Assembly (NCBI GenBank): GCA_045805265.1
Contig: JBJMLO010000008.1
Coordinates: 186,001 to 250,000 of the forward strand
Length of the DNA stretch: 64,000 nucleotides
Reading direction: 5' to 3'
From: JBJMLO01 sp045805265
GTDB taxonomy: Bacteria > Actinomycetota > UBA4738 > JACQTL01
Shown here piece after piece: positions 35,430 to 44,095 of the stretch (its first letter is position 1; every line of letters begins with the position of its first letter). The notes under the pieces are model-generated. The model ran no database searches and was not told the DNA's origin. It saw nothing but the letters and a program-made list of their open reading frames with translations. The position numbers were made by a program, and so were the translations under genes.

Positions 35430-36059
35430 CTATTCTGGCGCCGTCGCCGTGCCGCTCACGTGCGGCCGGGCCGGCTGGAGCGGTCCGAACGGAAACCGTC
35501 GCAGCGACGCGATCCGGAACCCCGCCCGCTCGACGGCCGCTACGGTGTCCCGGTTGGGATGGCAGCCGGCGGCCACCCAGCCCCACGGACGCTCCAGCCG
35601 GTCCTGCCATCGGGCGTGGGTCGGGTTCTCAGACCGCACGTGCTCGAGGAACAGGAACGCGCCGCCCGGCTTCAGCACGCGGAGGATCTCGGCGAGGGCC
35701 ACCGCCGGGTCGCGGACGGAGCACAGGACCAGCGTCGACACCACGACGTCGAACTCGCCGTCGCCGAAGGGCAGCCGCTCCGCCGGTGCCCGCAGGACCT
35801 CGACCGGAACCGGCGCCGTCCGGGCGGCGACCCGGGCTCGCCGGAGCATGTACGGATCCGGCTCGGTGGCGACCAGCCGGGTCACCGCCGGCGGATAGTG
35901 CCGGAAGTTCAGGCCGGTCCCGGCGCCGATCTCGACCACGCTGCCGGCCGCGGCCGCCAGCTGCTCCCGGCGGTGGTCGGCCATCCCCCCGCGCTCCTCG
36001 GCCGCGGCGAGGCGGTCATACGCCCACGCGAAGACGGGATGGCCGCGCTCGCGCGTCAT
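35430..36059 (-). CDS. Class I SAM-dependent methyltransferase
   Basis: 209 residues. Motif I VVEIGAGTGLNF, then VTRLVATEPDP (acidic motif II), FGDGEFDVVVSTLVL and EILRVLKPGGAFLFLEHV. The C-terminal GWVAAGCHPNRDT resembles the METTL7-like branch. The substrate cannot be named. Directly after mnmA on the same strand (six bases) and probably co-transcribed with it. Confidence 0.88.
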   Translation of the reverse strand: MTRERGHPVFAWAYDRLAAAEERGGMADHRREQLAAAAGSVVEIGAGTGLNFRHYPPAVTRLVATEPDPYMLRRARVAARTAPVPVEVLRAPAERLPFGDGEFDVVVSTLVLCSVRDPAVALAEILRVLKPGGAFLFLEHVRSENPTHARWQDRLERPWGWVAAGCHPNRDTVAAVERAGFRIASLRRFPFGPLQPARPHVSGTATAPE

Positions 36060-36065
36060 CGGAAG

Positions 36066-37142
36066 CTACCGGAACGCCCGCAGGATCCGGGCGCCGCCCA
36101 GGAGCTCGTCGCCTCGGTAGAGCACGACGCTCTGGCCCGGCGCGACGGCCCGGACCGGCGTGCGGAACTCGACCCGGACGCGGCCGCCGGCGGTCTCGAC
36201 CACCGCGGGCACGGGCCGTCCCCGGTACCGGATCTGCGCCTCGGCCTCGAACGGTCCGTCGGACGGCGACCCTCCGGCGACCCAGGTCGCGCGGTCGGCC
36301 TCCAGGCCCCGGCGCCCGAGCAGCTCGTCCGGGCCGACGACGACCCGGTTGGTCGCGTGGTCGACGTCGACAACGTACGCCCGCTCCCCCAGCGACACGC
36401 CGGTCCCCTTGCGCTGCCCGATCGTGAACCGGAACGTCCCGTCGTGCCGGGCCAGGACCCGGCCTCGGGAATCGACGACCTCCCCCGCGCGGGCCAGCGA
36501 GGGGGCCCGCTCGGCCACGAACGCCGTGTGGTCGGCGCCGGGCAGGAAGCACACCTCCTGCGAGTCGGGCTTGGAGGCCACGGGGAGCCCGAGGCGCACC
36601 GCGTGGTCGCGGGTGACCGCCTTGGGCCACCCGCCGACCGGGAACAGCGACCGGGCCAGCTCGGACTGTCCCAGCGCGTGGAGCATGTACGACTGGTCCT
36701 TCGACCGGTCGGCCCCCCGGAGCAGCCGCCACCGGCCGGCCTCCCGCTCGGTCCGCACGTAGTGGCCGGTCGCGACGAGCTCGATCCCCAGCCGTGCCGC
36801 GCGATGCAGGAACGCCCCGAACTTGATCTGCTCGTTGCACCGCGCGCAGGGGTTCGGGGTCCGCCCGGCCGCGTGCTCCCCCAGGAAGTCGGCGATGACC
36901 GTGTCCTCGAACGTCGCCGACATGTCGACGACCTCGAAGTCGAATCCGCCGATCGCTGCCACGGCTCGGGCGTCCCGCTCGGCCGTGGGGCCACAGCAGC
37001 CGTGGTCCACGCCGTCCATGTGGACGAGCTTCATGTGCGACCCGAGCACCTCGTACCCCTGCTCGGCGAGCAGGCACGCGGCGACCGAGGAGTCCACGCC
37101 CCCCGACATCGCCACGAGCACCGATCCGCGCGATTCCGCCAT
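36066..37142 (-). CDS. mnmA: tRNA-specific 2-thiouridylase
   Basis: 358 residues. PP-loop AMSGGVDSSVAACLL at the N-terminus, the catalytic cysteines in NPCARCN and DSQEVCFLPG, and the substrate region around RSKDQSYML, as in MnmA. It thiolates U34 of tRNA for Lys, Glu and Gln, using persulfide sulfur. No isc/suf or tusA gene is seen nearby. Full length and standard start. Confidence 0.96.
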   Translation of the reverse strand: MAESRGSVLVAMSGGVDSSVAACLLAEQGYEVLGSHMKLVHMDGVDHGCCGPTAERDARAVAAIGGFDFEVVDMSATFEDTVIADFLGEHAAGRTPNPCARCNEQIKFGAFLHRAARLGIELVATGHYVRTEREAGRWRLLRGADRSKDQSYMLHALGQSELARSLFPVGGWPKAVTRDHAVRLGLPVASKPDSQEVCFLPGADHTAFVAERAPSLARAGEVVDSRGRVLARHDGTFRFTIGQRKGTGVSLGERAYVVDVDHATNRVVVGPDELLGRRGLEADRATWVAGGSPSDGPFEAEAQIRYRGRPVPAVVETAGGRVRVEFRTPVRAVAPGQSVVLYRGDELLGGARILRAFR

Positions 37143-37269
37143 CGGGAACCGAGGCTAGCACGGGGTTGGTCGCGGCCGGCCGGACGGGGTGCTTCCTCCG
37201 CCGGTGTGACGCAACCTACCCGCGGGTAAACTTCGCCAGCAGCCCCCCGATCGCAAAGGAACGGTGTCC

Positions 37270-38037
37270 ATGAACGTCGTGGTACTGGCGAAGTACGTTC
37301 CGAACCCGAACGGTGTGCCGGAGCTGGGCGACGACTTCCTGCTCAAGCGGGAGGGCGTCGAGGGGGCACTCGACCCCGGCGACGAGTTCGGCGTCGAGGC
37401 CGGCCTGCAGCTCGCCGACGCCCAGGGTGGCGAGGTCACCATCCTCTCGATGGGCCCCGATGTGGCCCAGGGCGGCATCCGCAAGGCCCTGTCCATGGGA
37501 GCGCACAAGGCCGTGGTGGTCACGGACGACTCGCTGCGCGGGGCCGACAGCCTGGTGACCGCGCGCGTCCTGGCGGCCGCCGTCAAGAAGTCGGAGTTCG
37601 ACATCGTCATCGCCGGCGTCGAGTCCACCGACGGCTCCACCGGAACGCTCCCCATGACCCTGGCCGGCCTGCTCGGGGTGCCCAGCGTGACGTTCGCCCG
37701 CAAGCTCGACGTCGCCGACGGGAAGATCCGCATCGAGCGGCAGACCCCGCTCGGCTACGACGTGGTCGAGGCCGAGCTGCCGGTGGTCGTGACCGTCACC
37801 GCCGGCGCCACCGACCCCCGGTACCCGACCCTGAAGGGGATCATGCAGGCCAAGCAGAAGCCGGTGGAGCGATACGGCGTCGGCGACCTCGGCCTGTCCG
37901 CCGAGGACGTGGCGCCGACCCAGAAGGTTGCGGGCGTCGACCCGGCTCCCGAGAAGGCGGCCGGCGAGATCGTCGAGGACGACGGGTCCGGAGCCAGGCG
38001 CATCGCCCAGTTCCTGCAGGAAGCGAAGGTGATCTGA
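37270..38037 (+). CDS. etfB: Electron transfer flavoprotein subunit beta
   Basis: 255 residues (257 if the GTG at 37264 is used). LAKYVPNPNGVPELGDDFLLKREGVEG at the N-terminus, LDPGDEFGVEAGLQLA, and the beta-subunit signature VVIAGVESTDGSTGTLP (AMP site) are present, with the VEAELPVVVTVTAG ... PRYPTLKGIMQAK tail. EtfAB carries electrons from acyl-CoA dehydrogenases to the quinone pool. The chosen ATG has AAAGGAA upstream. Operon with etfA, three bases apart. Confidence 0.95.
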   Translation: MNVVVLAKYVPNPNGVPELGDDFLLKREGVEGALDPGDEFGVEAGLQLADAQGGEVTILSMGPDVAQGGIRKALSMGAHKAVVVTDDSLRGADSLVTARVLAAAVKKSEFDIVIAGVESTDGSTGTLPMTLAGLLGVPSVTFARKLDVADGKIRIERQTPLGYDVVEAELPVVVTVTAGATDPRYPTLKGIMQAKQKPVERYGVGDLGLSAEDVAPTQKVAGVDPAPEKAAGEIVEDDGSGARRIAQFLQEAKVI

Positions 38038-38040
38038 GCC

Positions 38041-39003
<963 letters not shown>

Positions 39004-39164
39004 CGCCGGCGGTTCCGCCCACACCGGCCCCGTCAGCCATCACATCGTTCGCCCGGCCGTCATTCGTGTATTAGCCGCCAATCGATCTTGGGCGTCCCCC
39101 TTCGGGGGATGGATTCGACGCCCTACGGGTGACGAAAGATGACTCGATCGAGCCATTGTGGATG

Positions 39165-39180
39165 GCGAACGCTTGTTCGA
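39165..39180. promoter_or_regulatory. LexA (SOS) box upstream of the DUF222-HNH gene
   Basis: GCGAACGCTTGTTCGA matches the actinobacterial LexA site TCGAAC-N4-GTTCGA at 11 of 12 fixed positions. A TACTGT -10 element follows directly (39181-39186), seven bases before the ATG, so the box covers the promoter of a leaderless or nearly leaderless message. Expected effect: induction on DNA damage. Confidence 0.75.
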
Positions 39181-39193
39181 TACTGTCGAGGTC

Positions 39194-40375
39194 ATGAGCA
39201 CGCTGCGATCGGGGCTGGACGAGCTGAGGGCCGTGGAACTGCGGCACCTGGCCCATGGGGAGCTGGAGGACCGGCTGTCCGAGATCCGCCGCGCGGTGGG
39301 CGTCCTGGAAGCCGAGAGCGCCCGCACGGTGGCCGAGATCGAGCGCCGGGGGACCTACGCCGAGTCGGGGCACCTGTCCATGACCTCCTGGGTGGAGCAC
39401 CGCTTCCAGGCCTCATGGTCCGAGGCGGCCCGGCAGGTCCGAACGGCCCGGGCCCTGGAGGCCATGCCTGCGGTGCGGGAGGCCCTGTACGAGGGGGAGG
39501 TCTCCCCCTCCGCGGTGGGCCAGCTGGTCACGGCCCGCGAGGCCAGCCCCGAGGAGTTTCACAAGGTGGAGTCCGTGCTCGTGGACGCGGCCCGGACCCT
39601 TCCGGCGCGGGACCTCCGAAGGGCGGTGGCCCACTGGAAGGACATGGTGGATGCGGACGCTGCCGCGAAGGCGGACCGGGAGCGCTACGACCGCCGGGGA
39701 CTGCACGCGTCCCCCACCTTCGAGGGCATGGTGAGGGTGGACGGCAACCTCGACCCGGAGACCGGGCAGTGCCTGATCACGGCCCTGAGGGCCGTGATGG
39801 ACACGGAGGCCCGGGACGGCACGCAGGACCACAGGACCCCGGCCCAGCGCCGGTGCGACGCCCTGGGGGAGATCGCCCGCCAGTTCCTTCACCGGGTGGA
39901 CCGACCCGTGGTGGGCGGGGAGCGGCCCCACCTCACCGTGACGCTCGACCTGGAGGCCCTGGAGGGTAGGGCCGGGCGGCGCTGCGAGCTCGAGGAGTCA
40001 GGGACCATCTCCCCGTCCTCGGCCCGGCGCATCGCGTGCGACGCCAAGGTGAGCAGGGTGATCACCCGGGGGGAGTCCGAACCCCTCGACGTGGGAAGAA
40101 GGACCGCGGTGGTCCCGGCCGGGATCCGGCGGGCCGTGGTGGTCAGGGACCGGGGATGCCGGTTCCCCGGATGCGACCGCCCGGCGCCGTGGTGCGACGC
40201 CCACCACGGTGTGCACTGGGCGGACGGGGGCGAGACCAAGCTTGCGAACCTCGTCCTGCTGTGCCGCCGGCATCACCGGATGGTCCACGACGGGTTCGGG
40301 TTGGAGATGACCGACGCCGGGCCGGTGTTCTCCCGCCCCGACGGAACACCGCTGGGGGACCGGGCGCCTCCCTGA
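39194..40375 (+). CDS. DUF222/13E12-family HNH endonuclease-like protein
   Basis: 393 residues. The N-terminal DUF222 helical region (IRRAVGVLEAESARTVAEIERRG) is followed by a variable linker and a C-terminal HNH nuclease: CRFPGCDRPAPWCDAHHGVHW, then GGETKLANLVLLCRRHHRMVHDG with the metal and zinc ligands. The ATG at 39194 is chosen because the earlier in-frame GTG lies upstream of the LexA box. This multi-copy actinobacterial family is of unclear function. SOS control by the box upstream fits a DNA-damage role, possibly linked to mobile DNA. Confidence 0.92.
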   Translation: MSTLRSGLDELRAVELRHLAHGELEDRLSEIRRAVGVLEAESARTVAEIERRGTYAESGHLSMTSWVEHRFQASWSEAARQVRTARALEAMPAVREALYEGEVSPSAVGQLVTAREASPEEFHKVESVLVDAARTLPARDLRRAVAHWKDMVDADAAAKADRERYDRRGLHASPTFEGMVRVDGNLDPETGQCLITALRAVMDTEARDGTQDHRTPAQRRCDALGEIARQFLHRVDRPVVGGERPHLTVTLDLEALEGRAGRRCELEESGTISPSSARRIACDAKVSRVITRGESEPLDVGRRTAVVPAGIRRAVVVRDRGCRFPGCDRPAPWCDAHHGVHWADGGETKLANLVLLCRRHHRMVHDGFGLEMTDAGPVFSRPDGTPLGDRAPP

Positions 40376-40581
40376 CCCCGACGGGTTAACGAGCATGGCG
40401 CTGCGGTGGGCGCTCGTCATGCTGCATCGCGTGCGAGTACCGTCACGTCGTGCGTTGGCGGCGCGAGAGACGTGTCACCTCTGGTCAGGCCGCCGTTAAA
40501 AACCCCACGGTAGGGCACCGCCTGCAAACGCCTCCACCAGCCGTTCCTATCGAGGGAGGTTGGCACAACCCCGGTATCGCC
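40376..40581 (+). other. Leader region before the lipoprotein gene
   Basis: About 200 bases between the HNH gene and the lipoprotein start. An open frame from the GTG at 40450 crosses part of it in frame with the lipoprotein, but its third-position GC is only about 60%, far below neighbouring genes, so it is more likely untranslated. TACCGT at 40438-40443 is a possible -10 element. Confidence 0.4.
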
Positions 40582-40974
40582 ATGGTCATCGCTCTGGCGG
40601 TCGCCGTGACAGCGCTCGCCTCGTGCGGCGGCAGCACGCCGGTCGTGGAGACGCTCCCCCGGCCATCCAGCGGGATCGCTTCGATCGTGCCCGGCCAGCC
40701 ACCAGTCGTGTGGATCTCCGGCCAGTCGGCGGATATCTCGGCGTCCCGGCTGACGGTGATCGGGCGGGGCGGCTCCAGGGCCGTCGTCCGCCGGTTGTCC
40801 CGGGGTGCGACGAAGTTCTTCGTGCTGCACGAGGGCCGGTTCGAGCGGATGGCCGAGGACGACGCCCTGCTCGTCGAGGCCGGCACGGCGATGTGCGTCG
40901 AGTCGCTCCTGGACGGGCGGAGCCTGATCGCGCTGCGGGTATTCGTCGGCGCCGCGTGCGGCCCGCGGCCGTGA
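40582..40974 (+). CDS. Small predicted lipoprotein
   Basis: 130 residues. A hydrophobic N-terminus IALAVAVTALASC ends in a lipobox (LASC), so the mature protein probably starts at Cys15 and is anchored outside the membrane. The rest is a small beta-rich domain (PVVWISGQSADISASRLTVIG ... VVRRLSRGATKFFVLHEG) with no recognised family. The n-region lacks positive charge, and no strong ribosome site is seen, so the start is uncertain. Translation from the GTG at 40450 would add 44 residues. Confidence 0.55.
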   Translation: MVIALAVAVTALASCGGSTPVVETLPRPSSGIASIVPGQPPVVWISGQSADISASRLTVIGRGGSRAVVRRLSRGATKFFVLHEGRFERMAEDDALLVEAGTAMCVESLLDGRSLIALRVFVGAACGPRP

Positions 40975-40996
40975 CCGGCCGCGATACGGTGGCCCC

Positions 40997-41239
40997 GTGA
41001 ACGACGACGTCTCGACCGTCCACCTGGGCCAGTACTCGCGGGAGTCCGCCAACCTCATCGTCGCCGAGCTCGAGGAGCGCGGGATCGTCTGGTGGTACAA
41101 GGATCCCGGATGGATGGCCCAGCTGTGGGAGAAGGGCGTCCGCCTGTTCGTCGACAAGCGCCACCTCGCCGAAGCCAAGGAGATCGCGGAGCGGGTCGTG
41201 GCCGAACGACAGGCCCAGGGCTGGCCGCCGCTGCAGTGA
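40997..41239 (+). CDS. Small DUF2007-like protein
   Basis: 80 residues. VHLGQYSRESANLIVAELEERGI ... LFVDKRHLAEAKEIAERV fits the small signal-transducing-protein-like DUF2007 domain (strand-helix-strand-helix). GTG start. Located 22 bases after the lipoprotein stop, probably in the same unit. The function of this domain is not established. Confidence 0.68.
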   Translation: MNDDVSTVHLGQYSRESANLIVAELEERGIVWWYKDPGWMAQLWEKGVRLFVDKRHLAEAKEIAERVVAERQAQGWPPLQ

Positions 41240-41259
41240 CCGCAGAGCGGCTGGCCCGA

Positions 41260-41427
41260 CTATCCGCTCGGGGCGTCGCGGGGGGCCAGGAACGGGCGCA
41301 TCCGCGGGGCCTCGAGTGGGCATGCGCACAGCGGGCACCTGGGCGGGGCCTCGTAGACCACGACGCGGCGCTCGCAGAACGGACAGTCGGCCTCCATCAG
41401 GGGAGGCCCGGTGATGGGCTCTGGCAT
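41260..41427 (-). CDS. Small zinc-ribbon-like protein
   Basis: 55 residues if begun at the ATG at 41427 (66 from the ATG at 41460). CPFC and CPLC pairs separated by 14 residues (EADCPFCERRVVVYEAPPRC) form a rubredoxin-like zinc knuckle with a Pro/Arg-rich tail. Neither start has a good ribosome site, so this call rests on the spaced cysteines and coding bias only. Convergent with the DUF2007-like gene. Confidence 0.45.
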   Translation of the reverse strand: MPEPITGPPLMEADCPFCERRVVVYEAPPRCPLCACPLEAPRMRPFLAPRDAPSG

Positions 41428-41537
41428 TGGGGGTGTGCGCTCTGGGGGGAGCGGTCTCATTCGTGATCGGACAGGATCGCCGGGCGCTTGATACGGCCCT
41501 TCGTCGTAGCTCCGGTGGGACGCGGATGCCCTTCGCG

Positions 41538-41596
41538 CGGGGAAAGCGGGAGCCTCCCCGGTCATCCGGGGAAAGCGAGAGCCCTCCCCGGTCATC
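41538..41596. repeat. Tandem direct repeat, two copies of about 30 bases
   Basis: Two near-identical units (41538-41566 and 41567-41596), each beginning CGGGGAAAGCG and ending CCCCGGTCATC, differing by one substitution and one inserted C; a partial third start follows. Each unit supplies an arm of the CCCCGG-TCAT-CCGGGG hairpin, so the array makes two successive hairpins between the two small zinc-protein genes. Confidence 0.7.
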
Positions 41597-41608
41597 CGGG
41601 GAGGGCTC
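41579..41608. terminator. Perfect hairpin, probable transcription terminator
   Basis: GAGCCCTCCCCGG, loop TCAT, CCGGGGAGGGCTC: 13 perfect base pairs, the most stable hairpin in the region, followed by CCCTTT on the plus strand. It lies in the gap between two minus-strand genes, so it probably ends the small zinc-protein transcript from the right and may also act on plus-strand transcripts. A second hairpin (GCCGGGCG/CGCCCGGC, 41632-41649) lies just before the stop of that gene. Confidence 0.6.
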
Positions 41609-41654
41609 CCTTTCGGCGAGGCGGAGAGGGGGCCGGGCGTTCGCCCGGCTGGGG

Positions 41655-41858
41655 TCAGGCTGCCTCGCTCTTCCTGCGTCCCCGCTCGAAGTAGGGACGG
41701 ATCGGCTCGTGCTGCCAGCACATCGGTGAGCGGTTGTACACGGAGAGCTTGGTGTTGCAGCCCTCCTGGGCGCACACCCGTCCTCCCGGGTAGGTCCTGT
41801 TCTTCCGGGGCAGCTCCCGAACCCGGCTTCCCCGGTACTCCTGCAAATCGTCTCTCAT
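41655..41858 (-). CDS. Small CxxxxC-CxxH zinc-finger protein
   Basis: 67 residues, basic. VCAQEGCNTKLSVYNRSPMCWQH carries two Cys, then Cys and His in the spacing C-x4-C-x13-C-x2-H, a compact zinc knuckle known from small actinobacterial proteins of unknown role. GAGGAAC ribosome site and ATG start. The longer overlapping frame upstream is a shadow. Likely nucleic-acid or protein binding, not assigned. Confidence 0.75.
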   Translation of the reverse strand: MRDDLQEYRGSRVRELPRKNRTYPGGRVCAQEGCNTKLSVYNRSPMCWQHEPIRPYFERGRRKSEAA

Positions 41859-42015
41859 GACGGTTCCTCGTTCGACCGTCCCCCGACGGTCTTCAGCATG
41901 AGATACGAACGCGGGCGACCGTCCGATCATTCCCGCCGGGAGGAACTGGTACAGGACGCCAGCGGAGGCCGGTGGCGGCGGGGCCCGGCCCGGCGACCGC
42001 GTGGTGGACGACCGG

Positions 42016-42519
42016 TCAGCCGGTCTCCGCGAAGGGGCCTTTGGCGCGGCGGAGGACGTCGTCGACCTGCGCGGTGAGCTGGACGACCCGGGGGGTGAAT
42101 CCCAGGGTCCGCCAGAACTCCCTGGCGGTCTCGTTCGGCCAGAAGACCTTGAGCTCGATCCACTGCACGCCGAGCTCCTCGGCGAACCGGGCCGCCTCCT
42201 CGGCCAGCGCCCGGCCCACGCCGCGCCCCCGGTGGCCGGCCCGGACCACGACCCCGGAGATCTCCAGGGTCCGCTCGTCTGAGAAGCGCGACGGGACCCT
42301 GGCCTCACCGTAGGCCATCCCGACCACCTCGCCCTCCTCCTCCGCCACCACCAGCAGCCGGTCGTCCGCGTCGAGGGATTCCCGGTACTTGACCGCGACC
42401 TCGTCGTAGAACCCGGGCCGGGGGGTGAACACGCGCCAGTCGCGCTGCATCCGGTCGAGCTCCTGGAACAGCGCCACGAGCGTGGGCACGTCCTCCGCGG
42501 TGGCCTTCCTGACCTTCAC
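42016..42519 (-). CDS. GNAT-family N-acetyltransferase
   Basis: 167 residues. VRKATAEDVPTLVALFQEL at the N-terminus, then ISGVVVRAGHRGRGVGRALAEEA (acetyl-CoA pyrophosphate loop, R/Q-x-x-G-x-G/A), VQWIELKVFWPNETAREFWRTLGF. Substrate unknown. The GTG start follows AGGAGGAGG and overlaps the acyltransferase stop by four bases. Last gene of a three-gene modification operon. Confidence 0.9.
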   Translation of the reverse strand: MKVRKATAEDVPTLVALFQELDRMQRDWRVFTPRPGFYDEVAVKYRESLDADDRLLVVAEEEGEVVGMAYGEARVPSRFSDERTLEISGVVVRAGHRGRGVGRALAEEAARFAEELGVQWIELKVFWPNETAREFWRTLGFTPRVVQLTAQVDDVLRRAKGPFAETG

Positions 42520-43151
42520 CCGCTCCTCCTCCTCACCACGCGGGCCGGATTGCCCGCCACCACCGAGTATGGCGGCACCTCGCCCTTCACGACCGCATTC
42601 GCTCCGACGACCGACCCCCGCCCGACGTTCGTGCCGCGCAGGATCGTCGCCGACTGTCCGATCCAGCAGTCGCCACCGATCCACGTGCGGGACTTCACGA
42701 TGCCCTGCTTGCGGATCGGCACGGCCGGGTCCCGGTACTCGTGATCGTAATCGGTGACGTACGCGCCCTCGGCCACCAGGCACTCCGGGCCGATGTCGAC
42801 ATCGAGGTACCCGTCGACCGTGACGTTCGAGCCGAACACGGTCTTGTCGCCGATCCGCATCGACCCCTCGTGGCACCGGACGGCGTTCCCGCTGCCGATC
42901 CACACCCACCGGCCGATCTCCAGGTGCCCCAGACCCCGGCGGCACCGGATCTCCGCCGTCCGGGCCACGAACACCATCCCCCGGGTCACGACGTGCCGGT
43001 TCCGGACCTTGAACCGCCACAGGTAGCGGGCCCCGAGCACCCAGTACCGCGGCGTGTACATGCGGTTCCGCCACACGAAACGGAGCCACCGCCGTATGCC
43101 GGTCCCGGGGACCTCCTCGAGAACGGTCCGCTCGGCCACCGCGTCACGCAT
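42516..43151 (-). CDS. Left-handed beta-helix (hexapeptide) acyltransferase
   Basis: 211 residues. N-terminal basic helical part (RRWLRFVWRNRMYTPRYWVLG), then hexapeptide repeats (VWIGSGNAVRCHEG, IGDKTVFGSNVTVDG, GECLVAEGAYV-type coils) and the catalytic HEYRDPAVPI loop, ending RTWIGGDCWIGQSATILRGTNVGRGSVVGA, as in maltose/nodulation acetyltransferases. Probably O-acetylates a sugar in the envelope or a glycan. It overlaps the methyltransferase upstream by eight bases and the GNAT gene downstream by four. Confidence 0.88.
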   Translation of the reverse strand: MRDAVAERTVLEEVPGTGIRRWLRFVWRNRMYTPRYWVLGARYLWRFKVRNRHVVTRGMVFVARTAEIRCRRGLGHLEIGRWVWIGSGNAVRCHEGSMRIGDKTVFGSNVTVDGYLDVDIGPECLVAEGAYVTDYDHEYRDPAVPIRKQGIVKSRTWIGGDCWIGQSATILRGTNVGRGSVVGANAVVKGEVPPYSVVAGNPARVVRRRSG

Positions 43152-44079
43152 GGGCGGCCTCGTGGGGGGGACGGGCGGGCCGCTCCGCGTACAGCAGCAC
43201 GTTGTAGAACGCGCGCCTGGGTACCAGCCGAGCGAGCACGCGGCGGTCGAGCCGGTACAGGCGCAACCAGGTCCGGTAGGCGAACCACGCCCACCGCTCG
43301 CCGAGGACGCCCGGGCGGGCCTCCGCCTCGATCGTGCGCACGGCCCACCCGAACACCCCCGCGGTGAGCTCCTCGGTCTCGATCCGGACCCCGGAGAAAC
43401 CCGCGGCGGCGACGACGTCGGCCAGCGCGGATGGCTCGAACGTGTGGACGTCGACATGCCACTCCAGGTCGCGGAGGGTCCGTTCCTCCTCCGAGGCCGG
43501 AGGCGGCTCGCGCTTCCGGAGCCCCGGCCGCACGCGATCGGCAACGCGCATCCCCGCGGCGGCGGCCCGCTTGGCCACCCCGGCGATGCGGTGACCGAGC
43601 GCGGTGGGCTCCCCCGCGATCAGCAACGCGCCCCCGGGCCGCAGGACGCGGCGCATCTCGGCGATCGCGGCCCCGTAGTCCGGGAGGTGGTGGAGGAAGG
43701 CGTGGCCGACGACCAGGTCGAACGCGCCGTCGGCGTACGGGAGGGCCTCCGCGTCGCCCGCCGCTGTGCGCAGGTCGCAGCCCAGGCGCCGGGCGTTCGC
43801 CCCGCACGCCGCGAGCATCCCCGGCGAGAGGTCCGTCGCGTGCGCCTCCTCGACGAAGCCCGCCTGCCACAGGTTCAGCAGGAAGAACCCCGTGCCCGCC
43901 CCGACCTCCAGCACCCGGCCGTACCGGCGGCCCGGCAGCATCCGTTCGGCTCGCTCCCGGACGTAGTCGATGCACCGCTCGTCGAACGAGATGGACCACT
44001 TCGCGTCGTAGTCGGCTGCGGCCGCGTCGTGGTACCGGAGGTTGGCTGTCTTCGCGTCCACAACGGGCCGTCCGGTCAC
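43144..44079 (-). CDS. Class I SAM-dependent methyltransferase
   Basis: 311 residues. Motif I VLEVGAGTGFFL, acidic ATDLSPGM, FDLVVGHAFLHHLPDY, and the C-terminal domain of the UbiE/sugar-methyltransferase sort (TLRDLEWHVDVHTF ... AFYNVLLYAERP). The start is set at the GTG 16 bases after the enoyl-CoA hydratase stop; no clear ribosome site, so the N-terminus is approximate. Probably methylates a sugar or lipid handled by the acyltransferase that follows. Confidence 0.85.
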   Translation of the reverse strand: MTGRPVVDAKTANLRYHDAAAADYDAKWSISFDERCIDYVRERAERMLPGRRYGRVLEVGAGTGFFLLNLWQAGFVEEAHATDLSPGMLAACGANARRLGCDLRTAAGDAEALPYADGAFDLVVGHAFLHHLPDYGAAIAEMRRVLRPGGALLIAGEPTALGHRIAGVAKRAAAAGMRVADRVRPGLRKREPPPASEEERTLRDLEWHVDVHTFEPSALADVVAAAGFSGVRIETEELTAGVFGWAVRTIEAEARPGVLGERWAWFAYRTWLRLYRLDRRVLARLVPRRAFYNVLLYAERPARPPHEAAHA

Positions 44080-44095
44080 GGCGTCGAGGGCCCGG

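Noticed and set aside
39194..40375. Intron- or transposon-encoded HNH homing endonuclease
   Set aside because: The DUF222 N-terminus and the LexA box identify the chromosomal 13E12-type family. No intron, inverted repeats or target duplication are seen.
41521..41660. CRISPR-like array
   Set aside because: Only two adjacent 30-base copies without spacers. They form hairpins and fit a duplicated terminator.
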